Shown here: positions 1-8,302 of the stretch, piece after piece
How the letters are laid out: each line of letters starts with the position of its first letter
Numbering within the stretch: position 1 is the first letter of the stretch
DNA from: an uncultured Duganella sp.
Lineage (GTDB): Bacteria; Pseudomonadota; Gammaproteobacteria; Burkholderiales; Burkholderiaceae
Direction: 5' to 3'
Assembly (NCBI GenBank): GCA_946482335.1
Contig: CAMLRG010000139.1
Coordinates: forward strand, 1 to 14,559
DNA length: 14,559 nt
The notes under the pieces: model-generated
Databases searched by the model: none
What the model saw: the letters and a program-made list of their open reading frames with translations, nothing else
Told to the model about the DNA's origin: nothing
Made by a program: the position numbers and the translations under genes

Positions 1-1
1 G

Positions 2-52
2 TCCGTGCGCGTGCCCGTCACCGGCCGCGCCGAACCGGCATACGTAGACTGA
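2..52 (+). CDS. Possible C-terminal tail of an upstream gene (partial)
   Basis: The frame starting at base 2 is open from the window edge to a TGA at 50-52 and would encode 16 residues ending in AEPAYVD. The composition is plausible for a protein C-terminus, and its strand and spacing to zwf (37 bases) would be natural. Another frame also stays open a little longer (to 81), so the assignment is weak. No function can be given. Confidence 0.25.
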   Translation, partial: SVRVPVTGRAEPAYVD

Positions 53-89
53 AATACCCTTTTTTGATCATCCCTAACTGAAGACGATT

Positions 90-1561
<1,472 letters not shown>

Positions 1562-1562
<1 letters not shown>

Positions 1563-2416
1563 TGCTGCTCGACTCCATCCGCACCCAGCTCGACTCGCTC
1601 TCCAAATCGGAGCGCAAGGTCGCGCTGGCCGTGCTCGACAACCCGGCCCGCACCGTGGGCGCCAATATCACCGCGCTGGCCAAAAGTGCGCAAGTGTCCG
1701 AGCCGACCGTGGTGCGGTTTTGCCGCACCCTGGGCTATGACGGCTGGCACGAATTCAAGCTCAAGCTGGCGCAGGGGCTGGCGCTCGCCCTGCCCGGCCT
1801 GAACGACCAGCCGGCGCAGGACGACCTGGCAGCGGACCTGGTGAACAAGATCTGCAGCCGCTCCATCAACACGCTGCTGGATTTGCGCAACAACCTGAAC
1901 GCCGAACCGGTGCAGAAGGCGCTCGACATCCTGTCGCGCGCCCGCAAGATCGAGTTCTACGGCCATGGCACCTCCGGCATCGTGGCGGCGGACGCGCAGC
2001 ACAAGTTCTTCCGCTCCGGCGTGCCGACCGTGGCCTATGCCGACCCGGCGATCCACAGCATCTCGGCCGCCCTGCTGCACGACGGCGATGCGGTGGTGGC
2101 GATTTCCCAACGCGGCAACAGCCCGGCCCTGGTGCGCTCGGCCAAGCTGGCGCGCGAAGGCGGCGCCGACGTGATCGTGCTGGCGCCGTCGGGCACGCCG
2201 CTGGCCGACATGGCCACGGTGCTGATCCCGATCGACCTGATCTTCAACACCGACCCCTACACCCCGATTTCGGCCCGCCTGGCCTACCTGGTGGTGATCG
2301 ACGTGCTCGCCGTCGGCCTGGCACTGAAGCGCGGTCCCGAATTCCGCAAGAAGATGCAGAACGCCCAGAAAGCGCTGCAGGAATTCGACATGCAGTTCGA
2401 CTCCTTCATCGGCTAA
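1562..2416 (+). CDS. hexR: MurR/RpiR-family transcriptional regulator, HexR-like
   Basis: This is a DNA-binding regulator with a sugar-phosphate sensor domain. Family members called HexR repress zwf and Entner-Doudoroff genes and respond to the intermediate KDPG. The 284-residue product has an N-terminal RpiR-type helix-turn-helix (about residues 1-77), with the recognition segment around QVSEPTVVRFCRTLGY. A SIS domain follows (about 124-255), containing FYGHGTSGIVAADAQHKFFR and ISQRGNSPALV. The DAQHKFFR stretch matches what I recall of Pseudomonas HexR. Its ATG reuses the final A of the zwf TGA (TGATG at 1560-1564), so translation is probably coupled and the regulator is co-transcribed with a likely target. 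It has no separate ribosome site worth noting. Family is certain. The specific HexR role is inferred from similarity and from the zwf neighbour; a paralogous RpiR regulator is the alternative. Confidence 0.88.
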
Positions 2417-2492
2417 ACGCCGCCCCTGGCTCCAGCGGTGACAAAGTGTGATATTTCTTCCATCCTTTCGGGAGTAGGATTTGCCCTACCCT

Positions 2493-2505
2493 GGAGGGAA
2501 GGAAG
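2493..2505 (+). promoter_or_regulatory. Ribosome-binding site deciding the start of the membrane hydrolase
   Basis: A purine run GGAGGGAAGGAAG lies just before the ATG at 2508. An in-frame TTG at 2481 would place this run inside the coding sequence, so the ATG at 2508 is the better start. Confidence 0.7.
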
Positions 2506-2507
2506 AC

Positions 2508-4736
2508 ATGGTCACGCAAAGCGATCTCCACGATAAGCGGGTTGCCATTGTTGCGGTGCATGGCGTCGGCTCGCCCGAAAAAGGCGAAACGCTGCGCCAG
2601 GTGGTCGAACTGCTGCAGCGTGCGTCGGACGACTACTCGCCCTTCACCGAAACTTCGCTGCACATCCCGGTTACGCCGCTGACCGCCGGCTCGTTCCCCG
2701 AGCCACCGAAAAGCCCCGACACGGCATTCAGCTACAAGACCATCCATCCCGAGCTGGTTCATACGGATGACGTCAGGCGCTACCGCACGTTGAAGCTGTC
2801 CGGCCGCCTCGGAGGCAAACGGGCGGCAAAGGACATCGATTGCTACGAGATGTATTGGGAAGATTTCTCTTCGGTCTCGCGCAACACGCCGCGCATCCTG
2901 GCGGAGCTCTACCAGCTGTTGTTTCACCTGGCATCGCTGGGCCGGAAGACGGTACTCGAAGCGTGCAAGCATGCGCCTGCTCCTGCGCTGGGCTTCCTTG
3001 GCAACGTACACCGCTTGATCGCCACCTTGCTGCCCACTTCCATCCCGATCGCCAACCTGTACCTGGTCCCCATGTTCCTGCCGCTGCTGGCGTTTGCCCT
3101 GACCAGGCAAAGTGCCGCCGTCGCCGCGGCTTTGCTTGCCGGCCTGCTGTCCTTTGGCCTGCTCTACCGCGCAGCTTACGCCGTCGGCAATCCCATGTTG
3201 GGCTGGCCGGCCCTGGTGCCCGCCGCAGCGGCCGGATGGCTGGTGTACGCTTACGGCGACGGCCACACCTTCCTCGGTGCCCTGCTGCTCTTCGCCGGAC
3301 TGGCATTGGCGTGGCTGGGAACGTCGGCACTGACGTCGCGCTACGGCGAAACGCTACAGCGGTGCGCGCGGTGGGGCGGATTGCTTGCCGCCCTGGCCGT
3401 GCTGGGCCTGGGATACCTCCTGCTCCCGCACAACGCCGGCATCGCCAGCCTGGCAGGGAGCGCCTTCCTGATGGTGTTCAAACTCCTCAACGTCCTGTGG
3501 AAGCTGCTGTTTGTCCTGATGGTCGCGGCGGCCATTGCGCCATTCCTGGTCAGCGACCCCGCCGGCTACCGGGCTGCCCGTACCGGGCGTATCGGCTTGC
3601 TGGCATCGGCCACGCTGTTCCTCATCACGACCTTGCTGCTGTGGTCCTGGGTCTTCAACCTGGCCGGCAAAACCAGCATGGACAAGCTGCAATTCACCGT
3701 GCCGGCTGTGTTGTCGGGGCTATGCGGGGCGCCGGGGCTGAATTTCCGGGAAGTCGGCCAATGCTTGTTCAACGTCAGTACCAATGGCTCCGGCAACTGG
3801 TTCCTGGCCCTGGTTGCAGCGGCATTGGCGCTGCTGGTTGCCGCCATCATCCCGAGCGCGTGGTATGAGGCCGTTCCAGACCGGAGCGGCGCGGCACCGG
3901 GCAATCGCAGCAAATTATGGCGCTGGCTGGACAATGCATACCGTCCGCTCATCGTGGCCGAACTGGTGGTGCTTGGCGCCTGGCTGGTGCTGGGCATCCT
4001 GCCCTTGGTGCCGGGCGCCGCCAGCCAGGGCGGCAACCTGTCGTGGTTCCTGACGGCCGGCGGCATCATGGCCGCCGCGATTCCCTTGGCTGTCCTGCTG
4101 CGCAGCTACATACCGGGTGTTGCCGCCGCGCTGCTCGATATCATGCTCGACGTCAGCAACTGGCTGCGCGAGCGTCCTTGGGACTGCAATCCACGCGGCC
4201 GGATCATGACACGCTACATCGCCCTGCTGGAATACCTGGTCAAGGAACAGGCATACGACCGGGTCGTGATCGTCTCGTACAGCCAGGGCACCGTCATCTC
4301 CGCCGATACGCTCAAACTTCTGACGGAAACCGGCGTGCTGGAGCAATGGCCCAAGTCCCGGATCATGCTGCTGACGCTTGGCTGCCCGCTCCAACAGCTT
4401 TACGCGCAGCGCTTCCCCGACTGGTACGGCTGGATCCACACGGCGAGTCCCGCCACGCTTGGCGTCTGCGCCTGGGCCAACGGCTACCGGACCGGCGACT
4501 ATGTCGGCCGCAGCCTCTGGGGCGGCAATGAACGCTCGGCGCCGCCGGCCACGCCGCACGGTGCCTATGATTTCTGCGTCGGAGAAGGCGCCCACCTGCA
4601 CTACTTCGATGGCACGGCAGGGCTGGTCGGCGCCGAGATCGACCGCCTGGTCGACTCCCCCGTCGAGTGCAGCCCGGCGCGGCAAGCGGTGCATGCCCCC
4701 GCAGCCCGTGCCGCCGATCTTGCTGTGGAGAAGTAG
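2508..4736 (+). CDS. Polytopic membrane protein with a split alpha/beta-hydrolase-like active site
   Basis: I do not recognise a named family. The 742-residue product starts with a buried strand and an HG turn (VAIVAVHGVGSPEKGET, His18-Gly19), as in many lipases and esterases. A soluble stretch containing YEMYWEDF follows. From about residue 180 to 535 there are roughly ten hydrophobic helices. The C-terminal soluble part has a strand and nucleophile elbow IVSYSQGTVIS with Ser592, then WANGYRTGDYVGR with Asp664, then GAHLHYFDG with His696/His698. This is the Ser-Asp-His order of a catalytic triad. The inferred product is a membrane-anchored serine hydrolase whose core is interrupted by a transmembrane block; its substrate is unknown. 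The elbow begins with Ser rather than the common Gly. It lies 91 bases after hexR and has its own strong ribosome site, but no convincing promoter or terminator separates them. A non-catalytic hydrolase-like membrane protein is possible. Confidence 0.8.
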   Translation: MVTQSDLHDKRVAIVAVHGVGSPEKGETLRQVVELLQRASDDYSPFTETSLHIPVTPLTAGSFPEPPKSPDTAFSYKTIHPELVHTDDVRRYRTLKLSGRLGGKRAAKDIDCYEMYWEDFSSVSRNTPRILAELYQLLFHLASLGRKTVLEACKHAPAPALGFLGNVHRLIATLLPTSIPIANLYLVPMFLPLLAFALTRQSAAVAAALLAGLLSFGLLYRAAYAVGNPMLGWPALVPAAAAGWLVYAYGDGHTFLGALLLFAGLALAWLGTSALTSRYGETLQRCARWGGLLAALAVLGLGYLLLPHNAGIASLAGSAFLMVFKLLNVLWKLLFVLMVAAAIAPFLVSDPAGYRAARTGRIGLLASATLFLITTLLLWSWVFNLAGKTSMDKLQFTVPAVLSGLCGAPGLNFREVGQCLFNVSTNGSGNWFLALVAAALALLVAAIIPSAWYEAVPDRSGAAPGNRSKLWRWLDNAYRPLIVAELVVLGAWLVLGILPLVPGAASQGGNLSWFLTAGGIMAAAIPLAVLLRSYIPGVAAALLDIMLDVSNWLRERPWDCNPRGRIMTRYIALLEYLVKEQAYDRVVIVSYSQGTVISADTLKLLTETGVLEQWPKSRIMLLTLGCPLQQLYAQRFPDWYGWIHTASPATLGVCAWANGYRTGDYVGRSLWGGNERSAPPATPHGAYDFCVGEGAHLHYFDGTAGLVGAEIDRLVDSPVECSPARQAVHAPAARAADLAVEK

Positions 4737-4757
4737 CTCTGCCGTATAATCGGCGCA
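4720..4757 (+). promoter_or_regulatory. Candidate promoter of the diguanylate cyclase gene, leaderless type
   Basis: An exact TATAAT lies at 4745-4750. Only six bases separate it from the ATG at 4757, so transcription would begin at or beside the start codon. The best -35 is a poor TTGCTG at 4720-4725 with a 19-base spacer, inside the end of the preceding gene. No Shine-Dalgarno sequence is present before the ATG, which agrees with a leaderless message. Confidence 0.5.
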
Positions 4758-5698
4758 TGCAAGAAACTACACTGTATGGCCGCGTGCTCGGCCTGGCCAA
4801 CCTTGGCTTGTTGGTGCTGGATGCGGACCAGCGTATCGTGCTGTGGAACCAGTGGCTGGCCAGCCGCTCCGGCATGGCGGCGTCCCGCGTGCAGGGACTG
4901 GGCTTGCTGGAAGCGTTTCCGGAGCTGGCGGGACAGCGCATCGAGCAAGCCATCCATTCCGCCCTGGCCAACAACCTGCCCTCGGTCCTGCCGCAGAACC
5001 AGAACCGCTCGCCTTTCCCGCTGTTCGCGGCGGGCACCTGGGGCGGCGAGCGTATCGAGCAGTCGGTGACCCTGACGCCTTTCAATGAGGGCAGGGAGCG
5101 CTTCTGCCTGGTGGAGGTGGCGGACGTCAGCAATACCGTGGGCCGCGAGCGCCAGCTGCGCGGCCAGGCCGAGGCCTTGCGCGCGCAATCCTATGTGGAT
5201 GGCTTGACCGGCATCGCCAACCGCCGCCACTTCGACGTGGCGCTCGACCGCGAACTGCGCCGCGCCCACCGCCAGGGCGGCAGCCTGTCCCTGCTGCTGA
5301 TGGACATCGATTCCTTCAAGGCTTACAACGACCATTTCGGCCACCAGCAGGGCGATGCCTGCCTGACCCTGGTGGCGGAAGCCTTCGCTTCGCGCCTGCA
5401 GCGCCCGGCCGACCTGGCGGCGCGCTACGGCGGCGAGGAGTTTGCCGCCGTGCTGCCCGATACCACGGCCGAACAGGCGGCCCAGCATGCGGAAGTGATC
5501 CGCGCCTACGTGGAGTCGCTGAACATGGCGCACGCGCCCAACGCCGTGCATCCGCACGTCACCTTGAGCATCGGCGTCGCCAGCTTCGACAGGGAGCGCC
5601 TGAACGACGCCAAATCGCTGCTGGAGGCCGCCGACCGCGCCCTGTATGCGGCCAAGCGCGAAGGCCGCAACCGCGTCATCGTCGACCAGCCGGCCTAA
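4757..5698 (+). CDS. PAS-GGDEF diguanylate cyclase
   Basis: This enzyme makes cyclic di-GMP from two GTP, a second messenger for the motile-to-sessile switch. The 313-residue product has no membrane segment, so it is probably cytosolic. Residues about 9-120 form a PAS-like sensor (LGLLVLDADQRIVLWNQW near the start). A short helical linker leads into the GGDEF domain (about 146-310), which opens with DGLTGIANRR at 148-157. The metal-binding segment MDIDSFK is at 182-188 and the active signature GGEEF is at 225-229. An RxxD inhibitory site (RPAD, 216-219) sits exactly five residues before it, so product feedback inhibition is expected. The ATG at 4757 was chosen because the PAS fold starts right after it; upstream in-frame starts lie within the preceding gene. 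The gene is 20 bases after the membrane hydrolase. Its end overlaps that of the convergent minus-strand gene. The signal sensed is unknown. Confidence 0.93.
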   Translation: MQETTLYGRVLGLANLGLLVLDADQRIVLWNQWLASRSGMAASRVQGLGLLEAFPELAGQRIEQAIHSALANNLPSVLPQNQNRSPFPLFAAGTWGGERIEQSVTLTPFNEGRERFCLVEVADVSNTVGRERQLRGQAEALRAQSYVDGLTGIANRRHFDVALDRELRRAHRQGGSLSLLLMDIDSFKAYNDHFGHQQGDACLTLVAEAFASRLQRPADLAARYGGEEFAAVLPDTTAEQAAQHAEVIRAYVESLNMAHAPNAVHPHVTLSIGVASFDRERLNDAKSLLEAADRALYAAKREGRNRVIVDQPA

Positions 5699-5970
5699 CC
5701 GCGATAGAAGTAGGGATCGAGCTCGGTCACCGGTGTGATCTTGTCCACCGGCAGGTGGTTCATCTCGGCGGTCTGGCGGATCGCATCGGGCGATGGCGCT
5801 TCGTACAGGCAGTAAGTCTTGCGCAAGTCATCGCTCACATACGAATGTATCCAGGTGACGCCGCTCAGGGCATTGGTGCCAACCACCTGTTCGCACGCCT
5901 TGGCGCCATCCGCTGTGATCGGGATATGCAAGCCTTCGGGGAAAGTACGCTCAACAATATAGCGGGGCAT
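5695..5970 (-). CDS. DUF4242 (nickel-binding-like, ferredoxin-fold) small protein
   Basis: This 91-residue protein begins MPRYIVERTFPEGL and ends LDPYFYRG. It has the DUF4242 hallmarks: GVTWIHSYVSDDLRKTYCLYEAP in the middle and a NHLPVDKITPV stretch near the end. A Streptomyces member of this family was described as a nickel-binding protein, but the physiological role is unclear. The ATG at 5970 is preceded by a near-ideal GAAGGAGA ribosome site (complement of 5976-5983), which fixes the start. It is last in the minus-strand cluster, 71 bases after the DadA-like gene. That gap holds a TTGACT (complement of 6040-6045) without a good -10, so an own promoter is possible but unproven. Its TAG stop overlaps the TAA stop of the diguanylate cyclase by convergent reading, leaving no room for a terminator between them. 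Confidence 0.85.
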   Translation of the reverse strand: MPRYIVERTFPEGLHIPITADGAKACEQVVGTNALSGVTWIHSYVSDDLRKTYCLYEAPSPDAIRQTAEMNHLPVDKITPVTELDPYFYRG

Positions 5971-6041
5971 GATGGTCTCCTTCAGGATTGGCAGCGATGG
6001 CCGCCAATCTTCACCATAGACCATTCTGCGGCACTGTCCAG

Positions 6042-7265
6042 TCAAGCCACCGCGTGCTGCACCTGGCCCGCCACGATTTCGGCGGTGGCGGCCGACATGG
6101 TCCAGCCCAGGTGCCCATGGCCGGTGTTGTAGAACACGCCCGGCCGCTTGCCCGGCCCAACGCGCGGCATCAGGTCCGGCATCATCGGCCGCAAGCCGGC
6201 CCACGGCACCACCATGCGCGTGCTGACGCCGGGGAAGCACTGCTCGACCCATTGCACCAGCGGCGCGATGCGGTCGGCGCGGATATCGAGGTTGAAACCG
6301 TTGAATTCTGCCGTCCCCGCCACGCGCAGGCGGCCGTCGCCCAGGCGGCTGGTCACCAGCTTGGCTGCGTCGTCCACCAGGCTGGCGTTCGGCGCCGCGG
6401 CGCGGCTCGCTTCATCCTCCAGCATGACCGTGATCGAATAGCCTTTCACCGGATAGACGTTGACGCGGTCCCCCAGCATGGCAGCCAGCGCGCGGCTGGC
6501 GGTGCCGGCGCACACCACCACCGCATCGAAAAACTGTTCCTGTTCCACACCGTCGTGCGCGAAGCAGACGCGGACGCCGCCGTCCGCCCCCGCCCGCAGG
6601 TGCCGCACGCCGGTGCCGCAGGCCAGCCGCACGCCGCGCGCTTGCGCCGCCTGTGACAATCCCTGCGTGAATTTGTGGATGTCGCCCGTGCTGTCGCTCT
6701 CGGTAAAGAAACCGCCGTAGAACCGGCCGGCCAGCGCCGGCTCGATGGCCCGCATTTCTTCCGGCGTGACGGCACGCCGCTGCAAGCCCCCCTGCGCCAG
6801 CAGCGCCGATACCTGTGTGGCATGTTCGAAGCCCGCCTTGTCGCGGCAAACGTGCAGGATGCCTTGCTGCCTTGCGTCGAAGTCGATGCCTTCCTCGCGC
6901 GCCCAGCCGAACAGGTGCTCGCGGGCGGCGATGGACAGCCGGGTGCTGGCGATCGTGTTGTCTTCGTAGTGGGGGATGGCGGCCAGGAATTCGCCCAGCC
7001 AGGACAATTTGTGCCAGGCGGGCCGGGGGTTGAGCAGCAGCGGCGCATCCTTGCGCAGCATCCATCCCAGGCCCTTGCGCACCGTGGCCCAACTGTTCCA
7101 GGCTTCGGCATTGGAGGCCGACAGCTGCCCGCCATTGGCAAAGGAGGTTTCCATCGCCGGATAGCGGTGCCGCTCGAACAGTGTTGCCTGCAAACCGCGC
7201 CGCGCCAGGGCGTAGGCGGTCGTGACGCCGGTGATACCGCCGCCGATTACTGCAATGGACGTCAT
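6042..7265 (-). CDS. dadA: FAD-dependent D-amino acid dehydrogenase (DadA-type)
   Basis: DadA-type enzymes oxidatively deaminate D-amino acids to 2-oxo acids at the inner face of the cytoplasmic membrane, passing electrons to the respiratory chain. The 407-residue product has the FAD-binding motif IAVIGGGITGVTTAYALARRG, with GGGITG at 8-13. A conserved TSFANGGQLSASNAEAW segment lies downstream, with YPVKGYSIT in the middle. The C-terminal GLRPMMPD (from 357) and NTGHGHLGWTMSAATA (from 380) are family signatures. Length and motif order match E. coli DadA, as I recall it. The start at 7265 puts the Rossmann motif at the N-terminus. The ATG follows the upstream gene's TGA after one base, so translation is probably coupled. 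No alanine racemase gene or Lrp-type regulator is nearby, so the true substrate (D-alanine, another D-amino acid, or an imino acid such as proline derivatives) cannot be fixed from context. Confidence 0.88.
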   Translation of the reverse strand: MTSIAVIGGGITGVTTAYALARRGLQATLFERHRYPAMETSFANGGQLSASNAEAWNSWATVRKGLGWMLRKDAPLLLNPRPAWHKLSWLGEFLAAIPHYEDNTIASTRLSIAAREHLFGWAREEGIDFDARQQGILHVCRDKAGFEHATQVSALLAQGGLQRRAVTPEEMRAIEPALAGRFYGGFFTESDSTGDIHKFTQGLSQAAQARGVRLACGTGVRHLRAGADGGVRVCFAHDGVEQEQFFDAVVVCAGTASRALAAMLGDRVNVYPVKGYSITVMLEDEASRAAAPNASLVDDAAKLVTSRLGDGRLRVAGTAEFNGFNLDIRADRIAPLVQWVEQCFPGVSTRMVVPWAGLRPMMPDLMPRVGPGKRPGVFYNTGHGHLGWTMSAATAEIVAGQVQHAVA

Positions 7266-7266
7266 T

Positions 7267-7641
7267 TCACTGCGCCGCCACCTTTCCGTGCGAAGCGGCG
7301 CCGGTCGCGCCCAGCACGCCGGCAATCAGCAGCACGTACCACAGGGCCCCCGTGCCGCCATGCAGCGCCATCAGGGCGGTGGCATCGGCCACCAGGACCG
7401 CCGCGCAGCCCAGGGCCAGCAACAGCAAGGCGATCGAGACGGCAAACGACAGCACGCGGAAATTGGCCACGCGCGCGCCGGTGGCAAACATCAGGTAGCC
7501 CGTCACGCTGAACAAGGGGAACATCACCCACAGCGAGGCACCGGCTGCCAAGCCGCCAACGCCCAGTTGCGCCATGACCAGCGCAGCTCCGGAGAACAGG
7601 CCCAGCGCCAGCAGCAGCGCTCCAACGATGGCAAGGATCAT
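7267..7641 (-). CDS. Small four-helix inner-membrane protein of unknown function
   Basis: The 124-residue product is almost entirely hydrophobic. Likely helices lie at about residues 2-24, 32-54, 62-86 and 98-118, and a short polar tail ends in SHGKVAAQ. No signature of a known transporter family is visible. The start at 7641 is supported by a GGGAGG ribosome site (complement of 7647-7652) five bases upstream. It sits 15 bases after the exported Ala/Pro protein gene and one base before the DadA-like gene, so all three are very likely one transcript. A role as a membrane partner of the dehydrogenase is possible but is only guilt by position. Confidence 0.75.
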   Translation of the reverse strand: MILAIVGALLLALGLFSGAALVMAQLGVGGLAAGASLWVMFPLFSVTGYLMFATGARVANFRVLSFAVSIALLLLALGCAAVLVADATALMALHGGTGALWYVLLIAGVLGATGAASHGKVAAQ

Positions 7642-7656
7642 GGCAACCTCCCTGGA

Positions 7657-8187
7657 TTACTGCACGCGGCGTACGCGCGGCGCGCCCCGTGCACCTTCGA
7701 TATCGATGTAGACCGAGCCCAGCGCGCCGCGGCGCAGCGTGGCTTTCGGGCTGTCCAGATAGACGATTTCCGAGCTGTCGTCTTCCACGCGCCACACCTG
7801 GCCGTTGGCCAGCTTGATCAGCGTGCCGCGGTCCCAGCCCTCAAATTTGCCGACAATGCTGGAGGTCAGCGTATTGTTCTCGACTTTCCGCGCTTCCTGC
7901 CGCACCTTCGATTGCAGCTCGAAGGCAGGATTGATGGCCGGAGCCGCTGCCGCTGCCGGCGCTGCAGCGGCGGCCGGCGCCGTTGCCGGAGCAGCGCCTG
8001 CGGCAACGGTGGCGGCGCTTGCCGCTGCCTGGGCGCTGGCCGGCGTGGTGGCGGCCGGGATGGCGTCGTAGCAGGCCAGGCGCGCGGAGGCCTCGGCCAT
8101 GGCACGGCAGCGCAACAGCGCGCCATCATCGGCAGCCATGGCGCTACCAGCAGCCATCAGGAGTAACAGGACAGGCAACTTCTTCAT
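7657..8187 (-). CDS. Exported protein with Ala/Pro-rich linker, function unknown
   Basis: The 176-residue product starts with a clear Sec signal peptide ([18 protein letters not shown], cleavage after residue 18). A short mature head follows with [15 protein letters not shown], whose Cys27 and Cys39 could form a disulfide. Residues 44-84 are a low-complexity tract, mostly Ala with Pro, Thr and Ser. The C-terminal part (about 87-176) contains [26 protein letters not shown] and ends in APRVRRVQ; it looks like a small beta-rich domain. The LACYD motif after a signal peptide also occurs in exported proteins near type VI secretion loci, but nothing else here supports that link. The start is set by the signal peptide and an AGAAGG ribosome site (complement of 8195-8200). 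It is the first gene of the minus-strand cluster, divergent from tal with 115 bases between starts. Confidence 0.8.
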   Translation of the reverse strand: MKKLPVLLLLMAAGSAMAADDGALLRCRAMAEASARLACYDAIPAATTPASAQAAASAATVAAGAAPATAPAAAAAPAAAAAPAINPAFELQSKVRQEARKVENNTLTSSIVGKFEGWDRGTLIKLANGQVWRVEDDSSEIVYLDSPKATLRRGALGSVYIDIEGARGAPRVRRVQ

Positions 8188-8225
8188 TCGACATCCTTCT
8201 TTGCGAAAAAACACGGAATACGGCC

Positions 8226-8231
8226 ATTCTA
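8226..8231 (-). promoter_or_regulatory. Weak candidate -10 box for the minus-strand cluster
   Basis: Read on the minus strand this is TAGAAT, about 38 bases before the start at 8187. No recognisable -35 lies at the proper distance, so the call is tentative. Confidence 0.2.
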
Positions 8232-8261
8232 AACGCAACGGAGTGGCCCGCGCCGATTTAG

Positions 8262-8267
8262 TACAAT
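8262..8267 (+). promoter_or_regulatory. Candidate -10 box for tal
   Basis: TACAAT differs from the consensus at one position. It would give a 5' leader of roughly 30 bases before the ATG at 8303. The expected -35 region (about 8239-8244) shows no good match. It lies in the 115-base divergent gap shared with the minus-strand cluster. Confidence 0.4.
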
Positions 8268-8302
8268 ATGCTCTTTTCGTCCCCAACGTTTCCAGGACTG
8301 CA

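Noticed and set aside
1..89. HexR operator upstream of zwf
   Set aside because: I looked for TTGT-spacer-ACAA and the gammaproteobacterial TGTAAT-type palindrome and found neither. The site could lie left of the window or differ in this lineage.
2438..2480. Promoter before the membrane hydrolase (GTGACA at 2438, TAGGAT at 2475)
   Set aside because: The spacing between the two boxes is far too long, and neither has a partner at the right distance.
2481..2507. TTG start for the membrane hydrolase
   Set aside because: The strong purine-rich ribosome site lies between it and the ATG at 2508, and the HG strand is properly placed from the ATG.
6013..6045. Promoter for the DUF4242 gene in the gap after the DadA-like gene
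   Set aside because: TTGACT is present on the minus strand, but the possible -10 boxes (TCTATG, TATGGT, CAGAAT) are poor or wrongly spaced.
8099..8302. In-frame N-terminal extension of tal starting at 8099
   Set aside because: The extra 68 residues overlap the start of the opposite gene and the divergent promoter region and have no counterpart in transaldolases.
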